Part shown: positions 27,098-35,038 of the stretch, piece by piece | Layout: each line of letters opens with the position of its first letter | Numbering within the stretch: the stretch's first letter is position 1 | Assembly (NCBI RefSeq): GCF_900188105.1 | Contig: NZ_FZNP01000009.1 | Coordinates: 1 to 64,000, forward strand | DNA: 64,000 nucleotides | Origin: Actinomadura mexicana | GTDB taxonomy: Bacteria; Actinomycetota; Actinomycetes; Streptosporangiales; Streptosporangiaceae | Direction: 5' to 3' | Notes under the pieces: model-generated | What the model saw: only the letters and a program-made list of their open reading frames with translations | The model's database searches: none | What the model was told of the DNA's origin: nothing | Translations under genes and position numbers: made by a program

Positions 27098-27535
27098 ATG
27101 GCCAATTGGAAAGCGCGCCTCCTGGTAGCCACGACCGCCCTGGCCGCCTGCGCCACCGTGACCGGACCTGCGGTCACCACCGCCGCTCAGGCCGCCACCG
27201 TCACGACCCAGCCGGCCCAGGCGGACCTGCCGCCCGGCGTCGTTCAACTCGACGATGCCGAAGGCTGCCCGCCGGCCACCCTCTGCCTCTACCAGCACTA
27301 CAAGCGGCAGGGACCGGCCTACGGCATCGGCGCCGGCTACAAGGTCGCCCTCAAGGCCCTGCCCATGGGCAACGGCACCGCCGCCAACAACGTCTCCTCC
27401 TGGGTCAACAACACCCACAGCCTCGCCGTACTGATCGACGAGGACAACGGCAAGGCCCGTCCCCTGTACCCCGGCCAGCCCCTGGAGGAGCCGACGTCCG
27501 ACAACGACACCGTCGACCTGGTCGACTGGGCCTGA
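27098..27535 (+). CDS. Secreted peptidase inhibitor, I36 (SMI) family
   Basis: The 145-residue product has a signal peptide (about 1-33, ending AAQAA) and a domain of the I36 type: CPPATLCLYQHYKRQGPAYGIG, NNVSSWVNNTHSLAVLIDEDNG and a C-terminal acidic tail. Only two cysteines are in the mature part, likely forming one disulphide. The family includes Streptomyces metalloproteinase inhibitor and many uncharacterised secreted proteins. The ATG follows CGGAGAG. A 12-bp-stem terminator follows at 27567. Confidence 0.85.
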   Translation: MANWKARLLVATTALAACATVTGPAVTTAAQAATVTTQPAQADLPPGVVQLDDAEGCPPATLCLYQHYKRQGPAYGIGAGYKVALKALPMGNGTAANNVSSWVNNTHSLAVLIDEDNGKARPLYPGQPLEEPTSDNDTVDLVDWA

Positions 27536-27566
27536 CGACCTAGACCCGGCCTCCCGCCTCCCCCCG

Positions 27567-27602
27567 CCGTCCGGCCGGCCACGTCCCACCCCGGCCGGAC
27601 GG
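27567..27602 (+). terminator. Intrinsic terminator after I36 gene
   Basis: CCGTCCGGCCGG pairs perfectly with CCGGCCGGACGG around a 12-base loop, 31 bases past the stop codon. Confidence 0.75.
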
Positions 27603-27681
27603 CCCTCACCCGGCCGGCAGCCCAGACCTGACCGCGCCGTCGAGCCTCCGAGTTCCGGCCTACGAGGCGCGGGCACGGCGA

Positions 27682-27706
27682 GGGCCCCACCGCTTCGATG
27701 GGGCCC
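27682..27706 (-). terminator. Hairpin after small minus-strand gene
   Basis: GGGCCCCA pairs with TGGGGCCC around nine bases, ending 10 bases past the stop codon of the small gene at 27716. Confidence 0.6.
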
Positions 27707-27715
27707 ACGGACCGC

Positions 27716-27838
27716 TTACCAGCGGTGCCGGTCGCGGATGATCTCATGGACCAACCGCATCAGGGAGACCAGGGCTCCAAGAGCCCACGGAGATCGCAAC
27801 CGAAGACGGTCGTCTCTCTGGTTCCGCTGGAAGGGCAT
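27716..27838 (-). CDS. Small basic protein, 40 residues, unknown
   Basis: The ATG at 27838 is preceded by GAGGAGGAG six bases away, a near-ideal ribosome binding site, and the frame is followed by a hairpin. The peptide starts MPFQRNQRDDRLRLRSPW and ends with a short amphipathic stretch (LGALVSLMRLVHEIIRDRHRW). I know no family. It is annotated because translation signals and terminator fit. It could instead be a leader or decayed gene. Confidence 0.5.
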   Translation of the reverse strand: MPFQRNQRDDRLRLRSPWALGALVSLMRLVHEIIRDRHRW

Positions 27839-28052
27839 GGCCGACTCCTCCTCCTCGGTGCGGGCGACCCTCTTGGTGCCCGCCCCGCCGCAGGCGGGAT
27901 CGCACCATTCACCGAAGATTCGACAACCGTCTTGCCCTCTGCCTCCACAGGCTAGGCCAGTACATCGCCGGTGCCCATCCGGGCTTCCACTGATTCGGTA
28001 CCGGCCTGATTCCGAACATGCCCGCCGGTTTCGGCGGCAGGGTTTCACGAAC

Positions 28053-28080
28053 GCAGCCCCGAGGTTTTCCCCGGGGCTGC
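28053..28080. terminator. Hairpin, possible terminator
   Basis: GCAGCCCCG and CGGGGCTGC form a perfect nine-base-pair stem with a T-rich loop. The stretch 27839-28236 has no supportable gene. The hairpin may end the DMT permease transcript, whose stop codon is 157 bases away. Confidence 0.5.
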
Positions 28081-28236
28081 ATCATACGGACGCCCCACAA
28101 TTAGGAGCGCCCTTTTTGGCCTCTGCCAGGCAGCAGGCATGCCAGAGGCTTGTCAAGCCCAAGCCAGGAAATGTCCGTCCTGCGCTCGGGAAGCACCGTT
28201 GACGCTTCCTCTGCGCCCGGCCTTTCCGGCGGGGGC

Positions 28237-29412
28237 CTATTGGGCGTACTTTGCGACCTCCGCGGCCTTCTCATCATGCGAGCCGGTCAGTGCGGCGTTG
28301 AGCAGCGAGGCGATCAGGATCGTGGCGATCCCGATCAGGCTGATCAGACCGACGCCCTGGGCGAGAACGACGAGCCCCACCACGCTGGTCAGCGCCGGCC
28401 CATTGGCCGACAGTGCACCGGCCAGCCTCTTCGGGAGACGGAGCGGCGCCTGCGCGACCCAGTAGAGGACGCTTCCGGCGACTCCGAGGAGACCTGCGAC
28501 GACCCCGCGGACGGCGACTTCCCCGGTCCAGTGGACCGCGAGAAGGGAAGGCGCCCCGAGAAGCAGGCCGGCCACCATGGACAGGCCCGTTCCCTTGAGC
28601 AGGATTCCCGCGTGGGCCATCGCCTTTCCACCCGACACCATGACGGCGGAGGCCACCGCACCGCACAGGGCGGCCAGGAAGCCGGCACCGTCGATGCGCT
28701 GTCCCCAGGGGATCATCAGGGCCGCTCCGACCGCCGACATCAGCGGCAGAAGCAGCGGAAGCCCCTTCCTGTCGTCCCTCCACGCGATCACCATCGCCAT
28801 GGTGATCGGGCCGAGGGTCGTGATCGCGTTGCCGGCCGAAAACGGCAGCCTGGTCACGTAGAACTGCGCCAAGAGATTGCCGCTGACGAAACTGACCAGA
28901 AAGGGCAGGACCGTCAGCACCCACCGGTGTCTCCGCTCCTTCTCGACGAGTCGGGCGAGGAGCCTGTGCGCCGGGGAGCATCTCTGGGCCGAGCGCGAGA
29001 GACCGGAGAAGAACCGATCACGCCTTTCGGTTCGGGGCACGGCGTCGAGGAGACGATTCTCCTGCAACCGCTGCCGCGCCCCCATGAGCAGCGCCACATA
29101 GAGCGGGGCGCCGAACATGTAGGTGATGGTGGTGGCCTGGAGGGCCGTCACCTGGAGATCCACCGTCAGCGGCTGCATGACGGCCGTCGTCGTACGCTGG
29201 AAGATCGCCCCTCCGACGTGCGCCGCCGAGGCCGCGAGCAGCCAGAGCGAACCGACCACGGTCGTGACGAGCCATACCTTGGCCCGCCGGGGGTGGCCGG
29301 CGAGCCACCGAGCGGCACGGCGCGGGTGGCGGACCACCCATCCGTAGAAACCACCGAGGTTGCGGAAGAGCCACTCCGGCGACGTGAACCGCTTACTTCG
29401 TCTATGGTTCAC
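28237..29412 (-). CDS. DMT-superfamily (EamA/RhtA-like) permease with N-terminal extension
   Basis: The 391-residue membrane protein has about ten hydrophobic helices. The C-terminal half is EamA-like, with TRLPFSAGNAITTLGPITMAMV and GVVAGLLGVAGSVLYWVAQ typical of RhtA-type exporters. The first 40 residues are basic (RSKRFTSPEWLFRNLGG, HPRRAARWLAGHPRR), and a cytoplasmic stretch of about 50 residues sits between helices 2 and 3 (QENRLLDAVPRTERRDRFF), which are not standard in the family. Export of amino acids or related metabolites is inferred. The GTG start follows GAAAGG. Confidence 0.8.
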   Translation of the reverse strand: MNHRRSKRFTSPEWLFRNLGGFYGWVVRHPRRAARWLAGHPRRAKVWLVTTVVGSLWLLAASAAHVGGAIFQRTTTAVMQPLTVDLQVTALQATTITYMFGAPLYVALLMGARQRLQENRLLDAVPRTERRDRFFSGLSRSAQRCSPAHRLLARLVEKERRHRWVLTVLPFLVSFVSGNLLAQFYVTRLPFSAGNAITTLGPITMAMVIAWRDDRKGLPLLLPLMSAVGAALMIPWGQRIDGAGFLAALCGAVASAVMVSGGKAMAHAGILLKGTGLSMVAGLLLGAPSLLAVHWTGEVAVRGVVAGLLGVAGSVLYWVAQAPLRLPKRLAGALSANGPALTSVVGLVVLAQGVGLISLIGIATILIASLLNAALTGSHDEKAAEVAKYAQ

Positions 29413-30102
29413 TTTCGTGACCTTTCTTTTGTTTGTGTGTGCTGCGCACGCCTAGCAATGCGCAGGGTCTGACGCCTTTGGCGGTGATACTCCCGAAGAC
29501 GGCAGCGCCATCACCCACCGTCCGGGATCGCAACTCCCCGGCAAGCGTCGCCTTCGAAATGAAGAACTGATGAATATCGGGCGCGGGGTATTGCTAAGGG
29601 ACCGACGTTTCCGACCAGTCCTCAGATTCGTGGCTCGAACCGAACCCGGTGCCCCCGCGGCCAGCGACCGGAGCCGCACGGGCGGCACCTGAGCTCTGCC
29701 GCCTCCAGCGCCGCTACGAGGCCCTTTGCGTCCTGGTTCTAGTGTTGGTCGCTACCCGCGTGAAAGAGGGCGTGACCGGCATCGATGCATGGCACCGTCC
29801 CCCACGCCCGCCTTCACGGCGACCCCGCTCCAGCCGAGGCGTGAACGTGGTGGCGGGCCGGCTCGGGCATGCCGACCCGGCACCCTCCACGCGCACGCCG
29901 TCAACGGGAAAACTCACCGCGACCCCCGCGGAGTTACGGCCTGTTTTCCTCTCACGCACGGCCAAACGGTTCGCACCAGACGCTTGCACGATGGGCACCG
30001 TTTGGGACGGTCAGTATCGACGGCGTGCGCAGCACGAAACATCCGGACAAGCAAAGCATTCACGGCCGTGCTCAGCACGGATCCCACAAAGGAGAGAACC
30101 TC
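29413..30102. other. Long intergenic region with no supportable gene
   Basis: About 690 bases lie between the DMT permease start and the small membrane protein. Frames on both strands are low-complexity arginine/proline shadows without ribosome binding sites. The left end should hold the permease promoter and the right end the promoter for the 30103 gene. I saw no tRNA, repeat or hairpin of note. Confidence 0.4.
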
Positions 30103-30447
30103 ATGCGGAACATCCGCCCCATCATCTTCGTACTCGTCATCGTCGTCTTCGTCTACCTCGTCGGCGACGGTGGCTTCATCTCCACTGCCATCGGCGGCGG
30201 CCTCGCCTTCGGCGGCTACCTGCTCAACCAGCGCTCGTGGGACAACCTCTCGGAGAAGGAGTCCAAGAAGCGCCCCCTCATCGGCAGCCTCATCCTCACC
30301 GCCCTCGTCACTTCCGCCATCAACTGCGGCGGAGGCGAGGGGGCCCTGTCCGGCGTCCTCACGGGCTTCGGCGGCACCGGCCTCATGCTGGTGGGATGGC
30401 TGATCATCAAGCACCTCGGGCCCGAGGAGTTCCGCGGCTCGAAGTAA
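30103..30447 (+). CDS. Small membrane protein, unknown function
   Basis: The 114-residue product has about four hydrophobic segments (IIFVLVIVVFVYLVG, FISTAIGGGLAFGGYLL, LIGSLILTALVTSAINCGG and GFGGTGLMLVGWLIIKHLG) with a basic loop (SEKESKKRP). The ATG at 30103 has GGAGAG at good spacing. Family not recognised. An intrinsic terminator follows 38 bases after the stop codon, so it is likely a single-gene unit. Confidence 0.75.
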   Translation: MRNIRPIIFVLVIVVFVYLVGDGGFISTAIGGGLAFGGYLLNQRSWDNLSEKESKKRPLIGSLILTALVTSAINCGGGEGALSGVLTGFGGTGLMLVGWLIIKHLGPEEFRGSK

Positions 30448-30485
30448 ACCCACCAGGGCTCGCCAGGGCTCTGGTCCGACCTAGA

Positions 30486-30508
30486 GCGGCCCCCCGTGGG
30501 CCGCTTTG
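30486..30508 (+). terminator. Intrinsic terminator after small membrane protein gene
   Basis: GCGGCCC pairs with GGGCCGC around a five-base loop and is followed by TTTGT. Confidence 0.7.
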
Positions 30509-30677
30509 TCGTATGCAGACGCCCTCTGCGAACGTCCCCGCCCGCGGCTTGTTCGTCGTCCCCGCGGCGAACCGACGCGAGATGGCATCGGTAGCGAGAC
30601 ACGGCCCCGGCGGATGCCCGCACTGGCGGAACCGGTGACGGGGCAGGCCCGTTGGAGGGATCGAGGCAGTCATCGCG

Positions 30678-30869
30678 TTGCTCACGATCCCCGGGCTAGT
30701 GATCGCGCTGGTCGCCCTTGCCGTCCTCGATCGTGTCGGCCTGTGGGCGCACCGCACCTTCCAGCCGCCCTGGAGGCGGGACGAAGCCGGCCGCCCAGTC
30801 TCCGCGGGGCCGGAACCTCAAGCCGTGGGCAGGGAGCCCTTGTCCATCAGGCCCCATGGTCGTTGGTGA
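30678..30869 (+). CDS. Short membrane protein like the N-terminus of DUF6191 proteins
   Basis: The 63-residue frame has one helix (LTIPGLVIALVALAVLDRVGLWA) and then FQPPWRRDEAGRPVSA, which matches what I recall of the beginning of DUF6191 proteins (GLWA, WRR and RPVSA motifs). The usual following domain is absent, so the gene looks truncated or divergent. The start is uncertain: TTG at 30678 is the only listed start and upstream codons GTC and ATC continue the frame. Possibly a decayed gene. Confidence 0.45.
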   Translation: MLTIPGLVIALVALAVLDRVGLWAHRTFQPPWRRDEAGRPVSAGPEPQAVGREPLSIRPHGRW

Positions 30870-30882
30870 TCACGAGCTCCGT

Positions 30883-31548
30883 TCAGCGGGTTCGTGCCGG
30901 TGGCACGATCTCGCCCACGGCGCCCGAGGGTTCCAGGCGGACAACGGTGGGGCCGCGCTCGCACTCCCATGTGGTGACGTTGGCGAAAACCGTCTCCCCG
31001 TGGCGCCAGAGCCCCCCGTCCTGGTGGATGTGGCCGAACAGGTGCAGTTTGGGACGGACCTGTCGCACCCGGGCCAGCAGGTCCTCACAACCGTGGCGTC
31101 CGGGGTAGGCGTTCGCGTCACCGATTCCCAGGGGAGGCCCATGCGTGACCAGGACGTCGACGCTGTCCGGAATCATGGCCCATTTTTCCGCGAGGGAACG
31201 CCCCCGAGGAAGGTTGAAGGCCCACTCGTTGAACTCCGGCTGCCAGGGACTACCCCAGAACGTGACGCCGCCGATCTCCGTGCCGCTGTCCTCCAGATAG
31301 CGGATGCCGCGGTCGGCAAGGACGGCGCGGGCTCGTGCGGGCTCGTCCAGGAACATCCAGTCGTGGTTGCCCGCGACGACCACCTTCGTCCGATGCGGGA
31401 GGGCTTGCATCCAGTTCGCGGCGTCCTCGAGTTCTTTGAGGTCCTTGCCGTGCCGGCACAGGTCACCGGCGTGCACGAAGACATCCCCATCGGGGACGGC
31501 GAGATCGTGATGAAAGGTGTGCGTATCGGCAACCGCAACAATCCGCAT
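30883..31548 (-). CDS. Calcineurin-like metallophosphoesterase
   Basis: The 221-residue protein has the binuclear-metal motifs: ADTHTFH (DxH), HAGDLC (GDxx), AGNHDW (GNHD), THGPP and FGHIHQDG (GHxH). It belongs to the small phosphoesterase group often seen as stand-alone cytoplasmic enzymes hydrolysing phosphodiesters or phosphoproteins. Substrate unknown. It is divergent from the HEAT-repeat gene with about 135 bases between. Confidence 0.93.
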   Translation of the reverse strand: MRIVAVADTHTFHHDLAVPDGDVFVHAGDLCRHGKDLKELEDAANWMQALPHRTKVVVAGNHDWMFLDEPARARAVLADRGIRYLEDSGTEIGGVTFWGSPWQPEFNEWAFNLPRGRSLAEKWAMIPDSVDVLVTHGPPLGIGDANAYPGRHGCEDLLARVRQVRPKLHLFGHIHQDGGLWRHGETVFANVTTWECERGPTVVRLEPSGAVGEIVPPARTR

Positions 31549-31683
31549 AATGCAAGCGTACTGAGCCTCCGCACCACCATCGAAGATCGCGACTGCACGA
31601 CCGCGGTCGGGGAGGTGTGGGCAGCCATTCTGGTTCGGTCGGCCAATGTGCCAGCAGTGGACTCGGCCAGCTAAAGTGCGCGC

Positions 31684-33432
31684 GTGACACCAGTGATCGG
31701 GTTCGATTGGCAGGCGGTGGTCTACCGGGACTTCGACGTCGACCTGGACGAACCCGGCCAGCGCAGTGGCGCGGCGCTAGAAGCGCTGCTGGCCGACCTG
31801 AACGTGGAGGTGGAGGCCCCGTTCGCCCTCGGCGAGTGGGTCGGCCGGCTGGGCGCCCCCGCGAAGGCGGGGCCGACCGCACTGCTGGAGCGGCTCACCC
31901 ACCCCGAGGCGCGGATCCGCCGGATCCTGGCCGTCGTGCTCGCCTACCTGGACCTGCCCGACGATGCGGTTCAGGGCCTCCGCGCCAGCAGCGCGAGCGA
32001 GCCGGACGCCCCGACCAGGCTCGCGCTGCTGCTGGCTCTCGGCCGGTACCCCCTGATCCATGACCACCTGCGCCGCCACCTGGATCGCGAGCCGTCCGAC
32101 GCGCTGGGCGCCGCTCTCGGCCTGCTGCTGCACAGGCCCGAGGCGGTGGACGACACGGTGCTCGACGCGCTCGCCCTCTGTGACGGCGAGGCCGGATCGG
32201 CCCTGGCCGAACTGGCCTGGGGCGACCCCGAATGGGTCGGTCTCCCGCCGTGCGGCTCCGTCGAGGCCGTGGACGGCTGGCTTCACCCCACGCCCGACCT
32301 TCGCTCACGCTGGCTGTCGCGGATGCTGGTTCGATTGAGGACCGGCCGGCTGAACGCAGCGGCCACCCGAATCCTGGTCAACGCCGCAGACTCCCTTTTC
32401 CAGCGGTTCCCCGAACACGCTCCCGCCGTCGCGTCCCTGCTCCGGCACCCAGATCCCGCCGTGCGGCGAGCGGCCGCGGCCACGAACTATCTGCCGTCTC
32501 ATGACGCGTACGCCGATGCCCTGGCAGCCTCTCTGAGCGACTCCGAGGTGTCGGAGAAGGCCCTTATCGCACTCACCCGGCGCGGTGACCTCCGATGCGT
32601 GCCCCCGATTCAGCGGCTGATCCGCCACGGCACGCTGGACCTCCAAACGCAGCACCGGTTCCGTGCCGCATCGGCGCTGGCCGAGCACCTTTGGCCACAG
32701 GTCCGAGCGCGGCTCGCCACATCTCCCTCTGCCGGCGAGACCAGGGCCCTGCTGTCGTGGGTCAAGGAATGGCGCGATGGAGAACAGGCCGTTCCCGAGG
32801 TCACCGCCATCCTGGAAGGGTTGATTCCGCGCCTCGGCATCCCCACACCCCACAGCAATGAGCTCGAGACCGTCAGCGCGTGCTGCATGTTCCTACGCAG
32901 ATGGGGTCTGGCCGACGAAGAGGCGCTGACCGTCCTCCGGCGGGTCGCGTCGGGCCCGGACCCGGAGACCGGCCTCGCCGCCGTCCGCGCGCTGATGGGT
33001 CTCGGCGAACCGGCCGACGAAGAGGTGGTCGGCCTGCTGCTGAACATCCTGCAACGTCGCCGCCAGTTCGGCCGCAAGGCCGGACGCCACGGCTGGCGCT
33101 TCGACACCAATGCCTGCGACTGGCTCGGCGAACTCGGCCCCAGGGCCCGTGCGGCCGTCCCCGACCTTCGCGCCTTGCGCGACGACCCAGCCGAACCCGC
33201 CCGCGCCGCCGCGGCCTTCGCGCTCTGGAAGATCACCCGCGACGCCGGCGAGGCGCTGCCCGTACTGATCGAACAGATTCCCGACGACCCCGTGCGTACG
33301 CTGTACGACCTCAGCCTGATGGGTGACGCGGCCCGCCCTGCCCTCCCCGTCCTCCGCGACTACGCCGCAGGCGAGGGCGACATAGCGAAACGCGCCCGGC
33401 AGGCCCTGAGACGCATCGAGCCCAAGGCATGA
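31684..33432 (+). CDS. HEAT/armadillo-repeat protein
   Basis: The 582-residue protein is an alpha-helical solenoid. Repeats are recognisable throughout: THPEARIRRILAVVLAYLDLP, RHPDPAVRRAAAATNYLPSHD, GPDPETGLAAVRALMGLG and RDDPAEPARAAAAFALWKI. No catalytic motif, signal peptide or membrane helix is visible, so it is probably a cytoplasmic scaffold. The GTG at 31684 opens the conserved-looking segment MTPVIGFDWQAVVYRDFDVD; the ribosome binding site is weak. Its partner is unknown. The next gene, also of unknown function, follows on the same strand after 180 bases. Confidence 0.85.
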   Translation: MTPVIGFDWQAVVYRDFDVDLDEPGQRSGAALEALLADLNVEVEAPFALGEWVGRLGAPAKAGPTALLERLTHPEARIRRILAVVLAYLDLPDDAVQGLRASSASEPDAPTRLALLLALGRYPLIHDHLRRHLDREPSDALGAALGLLLHRPEAVDDTVLDALALCDGEAGSALAELAWGDPEWVGLPPCGSVEAVDGWLHPTPDLRSRWLSRMLVRLRTGRLNAAATRILVNAADSLFQRFPEHAPAVASLLRHPDPAVRRAAAATNYLPSHDAYADALAASLSDSEVSEKALIALTRRGDLRCVPPIQRLIRHGTLDLQTQHRFRAASALAEHLWPQVRARLATSPSAGETRALLSWVKEWRDGEQAVPEVTAILEGLIPRLGIPTPHSNELETVSACCMFLRRWGLADEEALTVLRRVASGPDPETGLAAVRALMGLGEPADEEVVGLLLNILQRRRQFGRKAGRHGWRFDTNACDWLGELGPRARAAVPDLRALRDDPAEPARAAAAFALWKITRDAGEALPVLIEQIPDDPVRTLYDLSLMGDAARPALPVLRDYAAGEGDIAKRARQALRRIEPKA

Positions 33433-33613
33433 CCGGGACTTGGACCCTTACCCTTTTGTCACAGCGGGATCTGTGGTGCGAGGGTTGTCCAAGAACGTTG
33501 AATGGCCTGCCATTCGGCGAAGCGGCCGGTCAGCGCTGTTATCAGAACGGCGGTCAGTATCCCCGCCTGGGCCAGGTCGGATACGCCAGTGGTCACTACG
33601 GTTGAATGTTGCC

Positions 33614-34162
33614 ATGCGCAGCCAGCTTTGGGCCAGGCTCCCCCCTGAACTCCAGGAGCGAGTGGACGCCCTGGTCACCAGTGGCCGCAAGTTCGAAGCA
33701 GTGAAGACGATTTACGACAGCATCCATGAGCCGTCCCGGCCGGGCCTGCATGAGTGCCAGATTCTGGTCGCCGAACGTCACGCCGCCCTTGGCAGGCGCT
33801 TCCACCGGTCCCCGACCCCGCCCCTTGACCTCGAAGCCCTCACTGACAAGGTCCAGGTCCTGGCCCGGCGACCGGCCGCCATCGAAGTCCTGTGGGACGG
33901 AGACAGCGAGGGATGGTTCGTCCTGCTGCTCGCGATCATGATCAACCCCCGGGCAGAACACCACCTCGCCACCGTCCAGCACGGAACGGACTTGCGCGTC
34001 TTCAACGGTTCGGTCCCGCCCTGGCCTGAGGCAGCGGAGGCGAGCGCGATCGGGAAGGCACTCGCAGAGCGCTTTGGCGTTCCGTTCCATTTCGCGAGCC
34101 CTGAGACGCCAGACGACGAAGCGCCGCGCTGGTGGGACATCGAGCAAGCGTCCGGGATGTAA
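33614..34162 (+). CDS. Hypothetical cytoplasmic protein
   Basis: I do not recognise this 182-residue protein. It opens with a helical region (QLWARLPPELQERVDALVTSGRKFEAVKTIYDS) and has a middle segment LDLEALTDKVQVLARRPAAIEVLWDGDSEGWFVLLLAI that alternates like a small alpha/beta domain. No signal peptide. It is predicted from coding bias and an ATG start with no competing frame; 33433-33613 before it holds no gene. Confidence 0.7.
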   Translation: MRSQLWARLPPELQERVDALVTSGRKFEAVKTIYDSIHEPSRPGLHECQILVAERHAALGRRFHRSPTPPLDLEALTDKVQVLARRPAAIEVLWDGDSEGWFVLLLAIMINPRAEHHLATVQHGTDLRVFNGSVPPWPEAAEASAIGKALAERFGVPFHFASPETPDDEAPRWWDIEQASGM

Positions 34163-34278
34163 GGCAAGCACCAGAGCGGATCTGTTGGCCACTGACCCGA
34201 TGAGCAGGGCGGGGGTCTGCATGCGCCTGAAGCCATGTCCGCTGGGTGCCCCGGTGCTCGTCAGGAGTATGAGGTGTC

Positions 34279-34485
34279 GTGGACCCCACCGGGGCGCCCA
34301 TGGCCTCCTGCAGTGACTTCGACAAGGTTTTCCAGGTCGCGCCCGTCGGGTTCGTTCAAGAAGTGCTGACTCTCGCGGCGCACGGCACGTGGGCGCTCAC
34401 TTCCGGGGAGACGCCCGGCGAACCTGCCCGGGCCGCCGACCGGTCCGATCGCGGTACCTCGCAATGGGGGACACTGGGACGGTGA
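34279..34485 (+). CDS. Small ORF overlapping the MarR start
   Basis: The 68-codon frame begins GTG at 34279 with AGGAG and GAGG upstream, and its TGA overlaps the MarR GTG by four bases (GTGA), a common coupling pattern. The peptide (including FDKVFQVAPVGFVQEVL) has no known family. It might be a leader peptide or the tail of a decayed gene. Confidence 0.35.
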   Translation: MDPTGAPMASCSDFDKVFQVAPVGFVQEVLTLAAHGTWALTSGETPGEPARAADRSDRGTSQWGTLGR

Positions 34486-34928
34486 CCACCGACGACGGCC
34501 GCCCCAGCCCGCCAGTGACGAGCACATCCATCTTCCTGCTGTCACTGGCGCGTCGGATCGAGACCGAACTCAACGCCCTTCTGGCGCCGCTGGAACTAAC
34601 GGTCAGCAGACTCGGGCTGCTCGCCCACATCGGCGTCGTACCGGGGGCGTCGTTCAGCGATCTGGCGCGAATGTCCGGGATCACCGTGCAGAGCGCGCAC
34701 GGAGCGGTGAAGGCGCTCGCCGCTGCGGGCCTGGTGCGCGACAGCAACGCCCGCGCGGGTTCACCCTCGACGCTGGAGATCACGGCAGAGGGGGGCCGCC
34801 TGCTGGAGGCCGCCCAGCGGGCTGCGGCCGAGGTCGACGACCGGATGTTCGGCCCGGACGCCGACCCAGTCCATCGGCGGATCGGGGAAACGGTACGCAC
34901 CGCGTTCGCCGGCCGCATCACTTCCTGA
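34482..34928 (+). CDS. MarR family transcriptional regulator
   Basis: The 148-residue protein has a MarR winged helix: SFSDLARMSGITVQSAHGAVKALAAAGLVRDSNARAGSPSTLEITAEG, with dimerising helices at both ends. I chose GTG at 34482 because it overlaps the preceding frame by GTGA; an in-frame ATG at 34464 would add six residues. It lies just upstream of the Dyp peroxidase gene, and a twin palindrome stands between them, so it probably controls that gene and perhaps senses oxidants or iron status. That is inference. Confidence 0.85.
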   Translation: MTTDDGRPSPPVTSTSIFLLSLARRIETELNALLAPLELTVSRLGLLAHIGVVPGASFSDLARMSGITVQSAHGAVKALAAAGLVRDSNARAGSPSTLEITAEGGRLLEAAQRAAAEVDDRMFGPDADPVHRRIGETVRTAFAGRITS

Positions 34929-34968
34929 CCTGGCACGGAACCCAACCTCCCTCCTCTGCGCCCACCCC

Positions 34969-35017
34969 ACCTTCAGCCTTCCTGAAGCTACCCCTAGGCT
35001 TCAGGAAGGCTGAAGGT
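34969..35017 (+). promoter_or_regulatory. Twin CTTCAG-N5-CTGAAG palindromes between MarR and Dyp peroxidase genes
   Basis: A perfect 20-bp inverted repeat (34969-34988 and 34998-35017) surrounds a nine-base centre. Each arm is itself a palindrome of the form CTTCAG-N5-CTGAAG (34971-34987 and 34999-35015), 28 bp apart centre to centre. It ends 21 bases before the peroxidase ATG. Two tandem operator sites for a dimeric regulator fit best; a terminator is the alternative. Confidence 0.75.
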
Positions 35018-35038
35018 TGGATGACACGGAGTGAACCC

